From CBDCFV01 sp965261795 (GTDB lineage Bacteria; Chloroflexota; Dehalococcoidia; Lucifugimonadales; UBA3495): a stretch of DNA of 64,000 nt. A program made the translations under genes and the position numbers. The notes beneath the pieces were generated by a model, which did not search any database, was not told the DNA's origin, and saw only the letters and a program-made list of their open reading frames with translations. The stretch is taken from the NCBI GenBank assembly GCA_965261795.1, contig OZ253476.1:3410001-3474000 (forward strand). The letters are read 5' to 3'. Each line of letters starts with the position of its first letter. Position 1 is the first letter of the stretch. Below are positions 39,440-48,707 of this stretch, piece by piece.

Positions 39440-41530
39440 TCAGTTCAGGGCCAGCCGGTCGAGAAGCCCCTGGATTTCCTGCTGGGTCAGCGGTGGAGAG
39501 TCCGGAGTGGGCAACTCCAGCCGCACAGCGTCTGCCAAACTGTCGGCGTGCAGGTCCTCCAGCTTCAGATAGTGGGCGCCCATGGCTTCGGCTATGGGTT
39601 TGGCCAAGCCCATGCGAATGAAGTCGGCCTCGGTGTCCACGACCACGGAGTTGATGCGCTGTTGTTTCACCAATGCGCCCACAGCTTTTGCCTCGGCGAT
39701 GGGCAGACTATCACCACCGGGGTTGCCAGGATCTGAAGCCCCTATAGCGACGTTGGCACGGCCGTCGGAGAGAAGCACAAGCAAGGGCAGCACGTCGTGG
39801 TTCTTCATTATTTCATTCTCGATCACGTCCAAGGCCATGTACAAACCGCGACTCAAGGGGGTGCGGCCCCCGGTGGGCATCTCGCGCAAGTGGAGTTCGG
39901 CCAAGTCCACGCTGCTTGTAGGAGGCAGCAGCAGCTCGGATTGAGTACCGCGGAAAGAGATGAGGCCAACCCGGTCCCGCCTTTGGTAGGCATCCAGGAG
40001 CAAGGAGAGTATGGCCCCTTTTACGGCTACCATTCGGCGCTGCGCACCCATTGAACCACTGGCGTCCACTACGAAGAGAATCAGGCTGCCCGTCTTGGTT
40101 TCCCGTACTTTTTCGCGGATGTCCCATGGTTCAACTAAGAGTACGTTGTTCGAGGGTTCTGCGGATGCAAGGCGGTCCCGTTGGTGGGGAGCGGCGGCCC
40201 GGAGCGTGGCATCCAGCGCCAAGTCCGTTACGTTTTCCCGCGGAGGCTGCGCCCCCACGTAATGGCCCGTGGACGAGCCGCTGACCGTTTTGGCCCGCCG
40301 GCCCCCGGTCTTTCTGGCCCGGTGGTCCGGCGGCTTCAATTGCAAGGACCTTACGGAGAAGGGATTACCGACCTCAAAGTCCTGGTCCTGAGGTTGGCCG
40401 TTTTGGGGAGGCTGTTCCTGGTCCGACGGGTCAGGGTCGCTTTCTTCCTGATCGGGACCGGAGTCCGAGCCTGGGTCGGAGGGTTCCCGGTCCCGGGGTT
40501 GGTTTTGAAACTCGTCGATCATCTGGTCCAGTTGTTCCGTGGCCAAGTGGGGCTGCTGGAATGGCTGTCGCCGCTGGCGATGGAGCAGCGCCATCTGGGC
40601 TGCTTCCCGAACGTCCTCGGCGGAGACTTCCGTTCTACCTTCATAGGCGGCGATGGTGCTGGCCGTCTTGTACATGACAATGTCGGCTCTCAAGCCGTCA
40701 ACCTGGTATTCGGTGCACACGTCGGTAATCAGTTCCAGGATGTCGTCGCTGACTTGCACTTCGGGGAGCAGCCGCCGACTGGCCAAAACGTGCTCCCGTT
40801 CTTCCTCTTCAGCCGCTTGCCACTGGTCCATGAAGCCGTAAGGGTCGGCCTCGTAGGCTATGCGCCGCTGCACAACCTGGCGGCGTTCTTCCCGCGTGAA
40901 GGTGCTGTCCACCTCCACCGCCAAGCCGAAGCGGTCCAAAAGTTGGGGGCGCAGGTCCCCTTCTTCCGGGTTCATGGTGCCCACCAGGATGAATTCGGCT
41001 GCGTGGCTGACGGAGATACCCTCCCGTTCCACGTAGTTGCGGCCCATGGCGGCGGCGTCGAGTAATACATCAACCAAGTGATCGTTGAGGAGGTTGACTT
41101 CGTCCACGTACAGGATGCCCCGGTGGGTAGTGGCGATCAGACCCGGCTCGAAGCTGCGGGAGCCAGTCTTGATAGCCTGCTCGATGTCCAGGGACCCCAC
41201 CAACCTGTCCTCGGTGGCGCCCACGGGCAAGTCCACGATGCGCACCTGCCGGTTGACCGCGGCCGCTTCAGCTCCGCCTCCCTGGCAAAACTGGCACAGC
41301 CCTTGAAGCATGTCGGGAGAACAACTGTAGGGACAGCCGCGCAGCACGGAGACTTCCGGCAGCAGCGCGGCGAGGGAACGTACCGCCGTGGACTTGGCTG
41401 TGCCCTTTTTTCCGCGGATAAGTACACCGCCGATCTTGGTGTTGATTGCGTTCAGCAATAACGCTCGCTTCATGGCCGTCTGGCTGACAATGGCGGTAAA
41501 AGGGAAACGGGGTTCAGGTCTTTCAGGCAA
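39440..41530 (-). CDS. ChlI/ChlD-type metallochelatase subunit (AAA+ and VWA), probably cobaltochelatase
   Basis: The ORF extends to 41683, but those first residues translate a terminator hairpin. TTG 41530 starts PERPEPRFPFTAIVSQ, the normal family start. The 696-residue product has an AAA+ domain (LIRGKKGTAKSTAV Walker A; GILYVDEVNLL Walker B; the CPYSCSPDMLQGLCQFC Cys insert), an acidic Pro-rich linker (SDPGSDSGPDQEESDPDPS) and a VWA domain (LFVVDASGSMGAQ, with the MIDAS DxSxS). It works with the large subunit CobN, also here. Lies after the cbtBA terminator. Confidence 0.88.
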   Translation of the reverse strand: MPERPEPRFPFTAIVSQTAMKRALLLNAINTKIGGVLIRGKKGTAKSTAVRSLAALLPEVSVLRGCPYSCSPDMLQGLCQFCQGGGAEAAAVNRQVRIVDLPVGATEDRLVGSLDIEQAIKTGSRSFEPGLIATTHRGILYVDEVNLLNDHLVDVLLDAAAMGRNYVEREGISVSHAAEFILVGTMNPEEGDLRPQLLDRFGLAVEVDSTFTREERRQVVQRRIAYEADPYGFMDQWQAAEEEEREHVLASRRLLPEVQVSDDILELITDVCTEYQVDGLRADIVMYKTASTIAAYEGRTEVSAEDVREAAQMALLHRQRRQPFQQPHLATEQLDQMIDEFQNQPRDREPSDPGSDSGPDQEESDPDPSDQEQPPQNGQPQDQDFEVGNPFSVRSLQLKPPDHRARKTGGRRAKTVSGSSTGHYVGAQPPRENVTDLALDATLRAAAPHQRDRLASAEPSNNVLLVEPWDIREKVRETKTGSLILFVVDASGSMGAQRRMVAVKGAILSLLLDAYQRRDRVGLISFRGTQSELLLPPTSSVDLAELHLREMPTGGRTPLSRGLYMALDVIENEIMKNHDVLPLLVLLSDGRANVAIGASDPGNPGGDSLPIAEAKAVGALVKQQRINSVVVDTEADFIRMGLAKPIAEAMGAHYLKLEDLHADSLADAVRLELPTPDSPPLTQQEIQGLLDRLALN

Positions 41531-41645
41531 AATAAGGCCCCCGGCATAATCTTTGATAACAGCTTGGAGTTTACCATAGAGGCCCCTCAGGAGAGGCCCC
41601 TCAGGCCACGATTCGTTGCACGGCCATAACGGGACCCTAACAACG

Positions 41646-41677
41646 AAAAAGGGCGGCCCCATCCTGGCGCCGCCCTT
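41646..41677 (-). terminator. Intrinsic terminator after cbtA
   Basis: A 9-bp stem AAGGGCGGC / GCCGCCCTT with an 11-base loop is followed on the minus strand by a T run (41650-41646). It separates cbtBA from the chelatase gene and shows that the upstream part of that ORF is not coding. Confidence 0.85.
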
Positions 41678-41709
41678 CTGCAAGACACTTTGTTGTAACG
41701 TAGATGTGG

Positions 41710-42483
41710 CTAGACCCTACCACCGATATTGGAAGAAGGCTGGTATGCGTGGATACCCTTCTGCCGGTACAGTAGGTACCCGACAGTCCCCAAGGAAATG
41801 CCGGTCCACAGCAGGAGATGACCGACGGCGGTAAAGGTGCGGAACATGATGACCAACGCGGGGGGCAGCCAGTCCGGGGCGGCGTCACGAACGTTGGGCA
41901 CTGCGAACCCCAATAACAACATCACTACTGCGTAACCGAAACCTATACTCGCATAGCGCAACCACCGATCTGAGCCGGATGAGGTCCGGTTAACGACGCC
42001 CACGGCGTATACGACCAAGGCGGCTGAGATGATGGAGACGGCAATTACCAGAAATTGCAACCCTTGCCGGGCGAGCAATGTTCCTTCGTCACCAACACCG
42101 GGAGGATTAAGGGGGAACTTGATCTGGGTGAACAGTGAAACTGCCCAGAACCCCAGCAGCCCTGCAATCACTGCCCAAGCCCAAGGGTTCCAGCCCGGGG
42201 CGGCCCGCCGGGTAAGGTAGTACAACCCGGAAAAAACCGCCCCGTAAAGTACGCCGACTACCGCCAGCCCAAGGGTCATTCCTATCCGCTGCGCCCCGAG
42301 GGTTGTTGCCCAAGACAAAGGCAACTCCTCATCGGCCTGGCTTGCCGACTCCGCCAAGGCGGCCTTGCCCTCAAGCTCAATGGCCCATTCCATCACCGGC
42401 ACATTGAAGATGTTCATATACCCGGCCACTAAGAGGCCCACAATGAGCCCCATAACCATGGCAGTAGGGAGAACTCTCTCCAT
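41710..42483 (-). CDS. cbtA: CbtA family cobalt transporter subunit
   Basis: 257 residues with seven or so membrane segments: VLPTAMVMGLIVGLLVAGYM at the N-terminus, IGMTLGLAVVGVLYGAVFSGLYYL, WAVIAGLLGFWAVSLF, and three more. The family signature FPLNPPGVGDEGT follows the third segment. CbtA is predicted to carry cobalt across the inner membrane together with CbtB; its location behind a cobalamin riboswitch supports that. It is 32 bases after cbtB. Confidence 0.9.
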   Translation of the reverse strand: MERVLPTAMVMGLIVGLLVAGYMNIFNVPVMEWAIELEGKAALAESASQADEELPLSWATTLGAQRIGMTLGLAVVGVLYGAVFSGLYYLTRRAAPGWNPWAWAVIAGLLGFWAVSLFTQIKFPLNPPGVGDEGTLLARQGLQFLVIAVSIISAALVVYAVGVVNRTSSGSDRWLRYASIGFGYAVVMLLLGFAVPNVRDAAPDWLPPALVIMFRTFTAVGHLLLWTGISLGTVGYLLYRQKGIHAYQPSSNIGGRV

Positions 42484-42515
42484 GGCGCACCTCAGTCACT
42501 TTGGGCAGATGGGTC

Positions 42516-42710
42516 CTAATGGCACATAAAAGCGACGTGGCGGGCGTGGTGGAAGAACTCGTGGACCGTGCCAAGGACGGCGGGGCTGCCGATGGCGGCC
42601 GCATGGACGCTGCTGTCCACGTATCCGGCGCCATACAACAATACCGCGCCCATCAACAACCAAGGGGCCCATGACCGGGTAGTGGCGACACTTGCGATGC
42701 GGTTGAACAT
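42516..42710 (-). CDS. cbtB: CbtB family cobalt transporter subunit
   Basis: ATG 42710 (MFNRIASVATTRSW) is preferred over 42728 because it gives the usual 64-residue size and has GGAGGAAAG close before it. One membrane helix (APWLLMGAVLLYGAGYV) is followed by the CbtB ending VHEFFHHARHVAFMCH, whose histidines and cysteine are thought to bind cobalt. First gene after the cobalamin riboswitch. Confidence 0.9.
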   Translation of the reverse strand: MFNRIASVATTRSWAPWLLMGAVLLYGAGYVDSSVHAAAIGSPAVLGTVHEFFHHARHVAFMCH

Positions 42711-42754
42711 ACTCTTTCCTCCGTGCATTTTAGTGGTTTTGAGAGTGGGGCAGC

Positions 42755-42781
42755 AAAAAAGCCCGACGCTTCCGACGGGCT
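42755..42781 (-). terminator. Riboswitch expression-platform terminator
   Basis: AGCCCG-T-CG, loop GAAG, CG-T-CGGGCT, then six T on the minus strand. It lies between the cobalamin aptamer and cbtB, so a bound riboswitch would plausibly allow this hairpin and stop transcription. Confidence 0.85.
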
Positions 42782-42809
42782 CATAGATTCATTCGACTCT
42801 TACCCTCTG

Positions 42810-42990
42810 GCGCGAAGTGCGTCAAGTCATACTGAAGGGCGGGTCCTGGCTTCCGGCGTCGTATTGTTCCGGGTTCCCTTCCCGGTTAATTCCGGGGTTA
42901 ACATACGCGACGCCCGGTTACAGTGGCGCGACCGCGCCGGCTTCACACCGGCTTCCCTATTTATCCCGAATGACTCCGGGATACCGTTCA
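42810..42990 (-). promoter_or_regulatory. Cobalamin (B12) riboswitch
   Basis: The minus strand carries the conserved core: AGGGAAGCCGGTGTGAAGCC, then GCGCCACTGTAACCGG, and the B12-box-like GAAGCCAGGACCC (42853-42841). Order and spacing match adenosylcobalamin aptamers. It precedes cbtB-cbtA and is followed by an intrinsic terminator, giving repression of cobalt uptake when B12 is plentiful. Edges are approximate. Confidence 0.93.
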
Positions 42991-43068
42991 GGTCATTTAT
43001 ATTGTTAAAGAAACACCGTGGACTTTCGTGGCGGGATTATAACCGACCGCAATACCCCAGTCAACGAT

Positions 43069-43491
43069 TTATTTTTGTTGCGGGCGGTGTTTTACAAAGA
43101 CAATACCTTCCCGACCTTCGTAACGGGCGCGCATATCGTTGAACGCCTGCAATTTTTCCGGTTGCAACTCGGTGCGCTTGTAGTTTTCGTCCAAGTAAGG
43201 ATTGGGGAAGTAGCCGCGCAACAGGGTGGCCTCTTCATCGCCGGAAAACCGGACGTAGTAGGAGAGGAGGTCGCCGTGGCTCTCCGCTTCCACGAATTGG
43301 ATTCCAGTGACCCTGTCTACAGGGACGTGGAAGTGCCAGTTGTCGGCCTCCACGGTAAGGTACCCGTCGCTGAGTTCAGGCTCCTTGATGCCTTGGGAGG
43401 TGTTCTCGCTGACTACCGGGCCTCCGCCGACAACCCACATGACCCGGTCGTCCTTGGTCAACTCTTTGATTAGCTCCACAGCAATTTCCAC
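43069..43491 (-). CDS. Unknown protein downstream of cobN
   Basis: 140 residues; I do not recognise the family with confidence. It reads as a small alpha/beta protein: DRVMWVVGGGPVVSENTSQG, DGYLTVEADNWHFHVPVDRVTGIQFVEAE, YYVRFSGDEEATLLRGYFPNPYLDE. The central WHFHV stretch and overall pattern vaguely recall heme-utilisation ChuX/HutX-like folds, which would suit a tetrapyrrole context. It follows cobN by 131 bases on the same strand and precedes the riboswitch. Confidence 0.65.
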   Translation of the reverse strand: MEIAVELIKELTKDDRVMWVVGGGPVVSENTSQGIKEPELSDGYLTVEADNWHFHVPVDRVTGIQFVEAESHGDLLSYYVRFSGDEEATLLRGYFPNPYLDENYKRTELQPEKLQAFNDMRARYEGREGIVFVKHRPQQK

Positions 43492-43622
43492 TGTCCTCCT
43501 CCAGAAGCCGCTGACGTTACGGTTGGTACACGCTTGGACGCTGCCCGCTCAAATAGCCGCCCCGATTTTATCAGACCGCGAACCTGAGGGGAAAGATAAT
43601 GGTCTACGGTTGAGGTTGGCGG

Positions 43623-46600
43623 TCAACCTCCCGGTCGCCGTTCCTGGCGGGCCTCCAACTCAGCTTCCAACTCCAAGTAAAGCTGCAATAACTTGTCCCG
43701 CATCTCCGGCGGCGGCTCTTCCCAAAGACCCCGCTCGATGGCTTCCAGGAGCCGTTCGACCACGCTCCTTAACGCCCAAGGGTTGCTTTCCTGGAAGAAC
43801 CGTTGGGTTTCAGGGTCCAGGACGTAACTTTCAGTGACGTCCTCGTACATCCAGTCTTCAATCACTTGGGCGGTAGCGTCGTAGCCGAACATATAGTCGA
43901 CGGTCGCCGCCAGTTCAAAGGCTCCCTTGTAGCCGTGGCGCTTCATGGACTCAATCCACTTGGGGTTTACCACGCGGCTACGGAATACCCTGCGGGCTTC
44001 GTCTTGAAGGTCCCTGACCCTGGCCCGGGAAGGGTCGGCACTGTCCCCAAAAAACTCCCGCGGGTTCCGGCCGGTCAAGGCGCGCACGGTGGCGATCATG
44101 CCGCCGTGGTACTGCATGTAGTCGTCGCTATCGAAGATGTCGTGTTCCCGGGTGTCCTGGTTCTTGGCAGCGACCACTATCTGACTGAACCTGCGGCGGA
44201 ATTGCGGACGGGCGTTGACGCCGAAATCCTGACGGGTGTAGGCATATCCGCCCCAAGCAGTGTACACCTCGGCCAGGTCCTCCACGGTTTCCCAGTTCCG
44301 TTCGTCCAACGCCGCCAGAATTCCTGCTCCGTAAGTTCCCGGCTTGCTGCCGAAGATGCGGTACATGGAAGCGGCCCGTGTATCGCCACCGTCGGAGTTG
44401 GCACCTGCCTCTTGGCCCTGGCCGACGGAGGACCCGGCCAAGTCCTCGCGCAGATGCTTGACGATGAAGTTGTCCTCGGGTCCCTCATCCTGGGTTGCCG
44501 CCAACTCCACGGCTTGGTCCAGCAGGTTTATAAGGTTGGGGAAGGCGTCCCTGAAGAAACCGCTGATACGCACGGTGACGTCTATACGGGGATGGCCCAA
44601 CTCTTCTCTTGGTATGACCTCCACCCCCAGTACTCGGCGGCTCTCCGGCTGCCATACCGGCCGAACACCCAGAAGGTGCAAAATCTGGGCGATGTCATCT
44701 CCATGGGTGCGCATGGCCGACGTTCCCCACACGACCATACCCACCATCTCCGGGTAGGCCCCTTCCTCGGAGAGGTATTTCTCCAGCAAAGCCTCAGACA
44801 GGGCTTTGCCGGTTTCCCAAGCCACGGGCGACGGGATGCTGTTGGGGTCCACCGAGTAGAAATTGCGCCCCGTAGGCAGGATGTTGGCCATGCCCCTGGT
44901 AGGGGCGCCGCTCGGCCCCGGAGGAACAAACCGCCCGTCCAGTCCCCTTAGCAGGTTGCTTATCTCGTCCGGGGTCTTCAACAGGGCCGGGTATATTGTT
45001 TTAGCAACGTATTCCAGGACGGTCTGAGTCTGATGGTCGTTTTGTCCCAGCAGTTGCCGCACTACGGGGCCGACGGATTCAGGCTGGAACCCTTGCTCTA
45101 ACAACTGGGTGTAGGCACTGCGGCAGAGGGCTTCGACTCCTTCAAGCAAGTCGCCATAGGCGCGCACCGGGGCGTCGTGGCTGATTCCGGCGATGGCAGC
45201 CGGAACTTCGCCTTCAACCGCTTCCCCCGGGTCAGAAAGCATGGTGTTGTAGTCCAGCCCCAACGCTTCAGACACTGCGCGGCGAAGACTGGGGATGCCA
45301 CTGATGTCCAAGCGTGTCAGGGCGCAGAGCAGCCCGACGAGTTGTTCGCCTTCCGGCGTTTCTCCCAGGATGTGAAGACCGTCTTTTATCTGGGCGTCCT
45401 TCAGCTCGCAGAGATAGCCGTCAATATGAAGAATGAACTCTCCGAAATTCTCGGGCCGGTCGTCGATCGCGAGGTCCCGATGCAACTCCGCTTGCTTTAC
45501 TAACTCCCAAATCTGGGTCTCCAAGAGTGGCAGCTTGGCGGGGTCCAGAGTCTGGCACTGGTAGTGTTCGTCCATCAATTGCTCGACCCTGGCGATGTCG
45601 CCGTAGCTGTCGGCGGTGGTCATTGCGGGGATGAGGTGGTCTACGATGGTCGCGTGGGTACGGCGTTTCGCCTGCGCCCCTTCCCCCGGGTTGTTGATAA
45701 TGAAGGGGTAGAACAACGGCAGGTCCTGCAGGGCTACTTCTGGGTAGCAAGCCGACGAAAGGCCGATGCCCTTGCCCGGCAGCCACTCCAACGTGCCGTG
45801 TTTGCCCACGTGAATCATTGCGTCGGCTTGGAACACGTCCCGTATCCAACGGTAGTAGGCGATGTAGTGATGGGTGGGGGCCAGGTCGGGACTGTGATAG
45901 ACGGAAATCGGGTTCTCTCCAAACCCCCTGGGCGGTTGAAGCCCCACGAAGACGTTGCCGAGGTCTATGCCGGCGATGGCCAGGCTGCCGTTGCTGCGGT
46001 ACACCTGCCCGGGGGGGTCTCCCCAAGCTTCGGACATTTCTTCCGCAACCGAGGGCGGAAAGCCGCGGAACCACTCCCCGTACTGCTGGCTCGTGACGTG
46101 GCCCACTGCCATTCTCAGTTGCTCTTCGGTAAGGTACTCCCGATCGTTGCTGCAACGTTCGATAATGCGATGTACGAGTTCGTCGCCGTTTTCCGGTATA
46201 TCGGCAACTTGGTAGCCCGCGCCCTCGAGTTCTTTAAGAATTCGTATCACCGATGCCGGAGTGTCAAGTCCTACTGCGTTGCCGATACGGGCGTCCTTGG
46301 TGGGGTAGTTGCTCAGGATTATGGCGATGCGCTTTTCAGAGTTGGGCTTGACCCGCAGGTTGGCCCACTTGATGGCCAAACGGGCCAAGTAGTCCACGCG
46401 GTCTTCATGGGCTACGTACCGCTGCAACCGCCCGGTCAATTTCCCATCTTGCGCGGTCGCTGTCTCCTGCTTGAATGAGATGGGCACGGAGATAATCCTG
46501 CCGTCGAATTCGGGCAGGGCCACGCTCATGGCGGTGTCTATGGGCCCGAGCCCCAAGGAGCTTTCCTCCCACTCCTCCTGGCTACTGGTACTGATGATGC

Positions 46601-47489
46601 CCTGCAGCATCGGCACGTCCAGTTGGTCCAGGTAGTCCACAGACCATCCGGCGGCGATGGTTGCCCCTTCCGTGCTCAATTCGCTCATCGACATGCCCAT
46701 GGTGTTGATGATGCAATCGACGCGGGGCGCTCCGTCCGGCCCGGCCAGGAATTCGGTGAAGGTGCGGTTTGCTTGGCCGTCCCCTTCGGGGTTGTGTTTA
46801 AGGCTGTAGGAGAAAATGGGCAGGACATTGGAGCCTAACTCTTCCAGCCGCCGGACTAGGCTGTCGATGGCTTGAAGATTGCCGCTCATCCAGTGGGCGC
46901 GGTAAAAGAGGACAGCGACGTTGAGTTTGCCTTCCGTAAACCGCAGCCGCAGGTAGTCCTCCAAGCCGGTACCATCGGCCACGTCGGGATGGTACAACCC
47001 TTCCCAAGGCAAGTGGGTCGGGGCTTCGTGGCCGTAGCTGGTATCGAAGTAGGTGTCGCTGAGGAAAAGGAAAAGATTTTGCAGATTCTGGACGCCGCCC
47101 CGCATCAAATAGGCAAAAACGGTCTCAACTTCCGCCACGGGCGCGGTGCACGCGGTCACCAAGTCTTCGTCCCATTCCTGGTGCCCGGGACATGCTATCA
47201 AGGGTACGCCGCGGGATTGGCAGGCACGCACCAACGGATCAAAAAGATCAGGCAATGCCCTTTTGCCGCCGAGCAGGCGCAAGACGACCACGCCCGCGTG
47301 TTCCACCGCTTGCAGCAACGCTTCCTGAGCCTCGGGGGCGTCGAGGTTGACGGGATTGAACGCCACCACTTGCGGAAATTCATCCGGCAAGCCAGACAAG
47401 GCCCGTTCCGCAGTTAGAATGTCCGTATCCGCAGTGGTAACGAAGAGCATGGAGCGGCGTTGCAGGTCAATGTTTGTGGAAGAAGTCAA
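43623..47489 (-). CDS. cobN: Cobaltochelatase large subunit CobN
   Basis: 1288 residues, the full size for CobN/BchH large subunits. Recognisable stretches are ILSNYPTKDARIGNAVGLDTPAS, MIHVGKHGTLEWLPGKGIGLS, NNPGEGAQAKRRTHATIVDHLIPAMT, and the late MVVWGTSAMRTHGDDIAQILHLLG with RISGFFRDAFPNLI. It inserts cobalt into hydrogenobyrinate-type rings with an AAA/VWA partner, present at 39440. Since cobalt uptake and CbiE flank it, cobalt is more likely than magnesium; no bacteriochlorophyll gene is seen. Confidence 0.92.
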   Translation of the reverse strand: MTSSTNIDLQRRSMLFVTTADTDILTAERALSGLPDEFPQVVAFNPVNLDAPEAQEALLQAVEHAGVVVLRLLGGKRALPDLFDPLVRACQSRGVPLIACPGHQEWDEDLVTACTAPVAEVETVFAYLMRGGVQNLQNLFLFLSDTYFDTSYGHEAPTHLPWEGLYHPDVADGTGLEDYLRLRFTEGKLNVAVLFYRAHWMSGNLQAIDSLVRRLEELGSNVLPIFSYSLKHNPEGDGQANRTFTEFLAGPDGAPRVDCIINTMGMSMSELSTEGATIAAGWSVDYLDQLDVPMLQGIISTSSQEEWEESSLGLGPIDTAMSVALPEFDGRIISVPISFKQETATAQDGKLTGRLQRYVAHEDRVDYLARLAIKWANLRVKPNSEKRIAIILSNYPTKDARIGNAVGLDTPASVIRILKELEGAGYQVADIPENGDELVHRIIERCSNDREYLTEEQLRMAVGHVTSQQYGEWFRGFPPSVAEEMSEAWGDPPGQVYRSNGSLAIAGIDLGNVFVGLQPPRGFGENPISVYHSPDLAPTHHYIAYYRWIRDVFQADAMIHVGKHGTLEWLPGKGIGLSSACYPEVALQDLPLFYPFIINNPGEGAQAKRRTHATIVDHLIPAMTTADSYGDIARVEQLMDEHYQCQTLDPAKLPLLETQIWELVKQAELHRDLAIDDRPENFGEFILHIDGYLCELKDAQIKDGLHILGETPEGEQLVGLLCALTRLDISGIPSLRRAVSEALGLDYNTMLSDPGEAVEGEVPAAIAGISHDAPVRAYGDLLEGVEALCRSAYTQLLEQGFQPESVGPVVRQLLGQNDHQTQTVLEYVAKTIYPALLKTPDEISNLLRGLDGRFVPPGPSGAPTRGMANILPTGRNFYSVDPNSIPSPVAWETGKALSEALLEKYLSEEGAYPEMVGMVVWGTSAMRTHGDDIAQILHLLGVRPVWQPESRRVLGVEVIPREELGHPRIDVTVRISGFFRDAFPNLINLLDQAVELAATQDEGPEDNFIVKHLREDLAGSSVGQGQEAGANSDGGDTRAASMYRIFGSKPGTYGAGILAALDERNWETVEDLAEVYTAWGGYAYTRQDFGVNARPQFRRRFSQIVVAAKNQDTREHDIFDSDDYMQYHGGMIATVRALTGRNPREFFGDSADPSRARVRDLQDEARRVFRSRVVNPKWIESMKRHGYKGAFELAATVDYMFGYDATAQVIEDWMYEDVTESYVLDPETQRFFQESNPWALRSVVERLLEAIERGLWEEPPPEMRDKLLQLYLELEAELEARQERRPGG

Positions 47490-47662
47490 CGGTGATCCCT
47501 CCCTGTGGTTGGGGGCATAGTCGCGGCCTTTCAGTTATCGCAGGAACTCCGGCCTAACGGAGCTTGGATAAGGGGAGTGTAACAGGCAGCCCGCCCGCCG
47601 CCTTACCACAGTTTAACAGCAAACCCAACGAAAAGAGGGTCCCGCAGACATGGCGCCGGTGG

Positions 47663-48352
47663 CTAGGCGTCGTCTTTGAAGATAACCATAATCGACAAAT
47701 CGCTGAATTCATCGGTGATCCTGCCGCAGTCTGTCAGCGAACCGCTCCACTGCTGTTCTCCATCCAGGGTAAGGCGCTGAAAGACCGTTACTCTTCGGTT
47801 ACCGGATACCCCCTCCTGGACCAATTGGTTAGCGATGGCAGGGGGCATGAAGTCGTAGGGCTGGGGCAGCAGGATGATGTGGCGGCGCCCTTCGTTAAGG
47901 TAATGGACTGTTTCCTCCAGCTTGGAGGCGGACTGTTGGCGTTGGTGGAGGGTGATGAACACCGACTCTTCCATGGGAATACCAGCCCGGGCACAGGCAA
48001 CCTGCACCGAGCTTATGGCGGGGAAGAGTTCCAGGTGGTCGGCTTTGCGGGCGGCCCTAGCAATCAATTCTCTGGCCGAGAAATTCAGGTCGCCCCAGCA
48101 GCACAAGACGCAGCGTCGCCCTTCCTTGGCCTGAGAGGCCGTGTATTCCAGCACCTCTTCCTGGTCGCGGTAGGCCATAGGTCGGACCTCGGCGTGGTCC
48201 AGCCAAGGCTCGACGACGTTCAGCACTGTCTTGAAGCCGACCACAAGGTCGGCTTTCCGTAGTTCTTCACGGCCCTTCAGGGTAATCAAGTCCGGGTCGC
48301 CCGGACCGACTGCCACTACCGAGATGGAGATGCTGTTTTCGTTGTCAGGCAT
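47663..48352 (-). CDS. cbiE: Cobalt-precorrin-7 (C5)-methyltransferase CbiE-like
   Basis: 229 residues of the tetrapyrrole methylase fold: SVVAVGPGDPDLITLKGREELRKADLVVG at the start, CCWGDLNFSARELIARA in the second motif, and FPAISSVQVACARAGIPME for the SAM-binding stretch. Size and the GDLNF pattern fit CbiE; another corrin-ring methyltransferase of the family cannot be excluded. No fused CbiT domain. It is transcribed ahead of cobN, with 173 bases between them. Confidence 0.8.
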   Translation of the reverse strand: MPDNENSISISVVAVGPGDPDLITLKGREELRKADLVVGFKTVLNVVEPWLDHAEVRPMAYRDQEEVLEYTASQAKEGRRCVLCCWGDLNFSARELIARAARKADHLELFPAISSVQVACARAGIPMEESVFITLHQRQQSASKLEETVHYLNEGRRHIILLPQPYDFMPPAIANQLVQEGVSGNRRVTVFQRLTLDGEQQWSGSLTDCGRITDEFSDLSIMVIFKDDA

Positions 48353-48641
48353 GTTATTTGGCGCCTAGTTATTTAGCTGGGAATACTTTGGAGGAAAAAC
48401 CGGAGTAGACTATTTCATAATGTCTAAAGGTGGATGGCTACCTACTGTCCCAAATACGTGGTTACTGTATTGAGCGCGGCAATGGTTGTCAACTTGGAGT
48501 GCGGCGTTATCGAAGGATACCGAGGCGTTTTCCTTGACATTGTGTGCGTAGGGGAAGCTCCAAACCTGCCCCTGCCTATGACTCTATAAGTTCGCTAAAT
48601 CCTTTACTGCTCACCGTGGCGCTGCAAGCCGGATTTTTGTG

Positions 48642-48670
48642 TTGACATCCGCATCCAAGGTTGGTAGAGT
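48642..48670 (+). promoter_or_regulatory. Sigma-70-type promoter of the ribosomal protein run
   Basis: TTGACA at 48642-48647, a 17-base spacer, and TAGAGT at 48665-48670, 38 bases before the rpsL start. The rest of the 48353-48707 gap is a divergent control region (cbiE to the left); a second TTGACA at about 48535 lacks a fitting -10. Confidence 0.65.
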
Positions 48671-48707
48671 ACCCATTCGCTGTCACATAAACGAGCGGGG
48701 ATTTATT

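Noticed and set aside
41531..41683. N-terminal extension of the chelatase subunit frame
   Set aside because: It runs through the intrinsic terminator of cbtA; family homology starts at about 41530.
48520..48560. Upstream TTGACA as a second rpsL promoter
   Set aside because: No acceptable -10 hexamer at 16-18 bases spacing.
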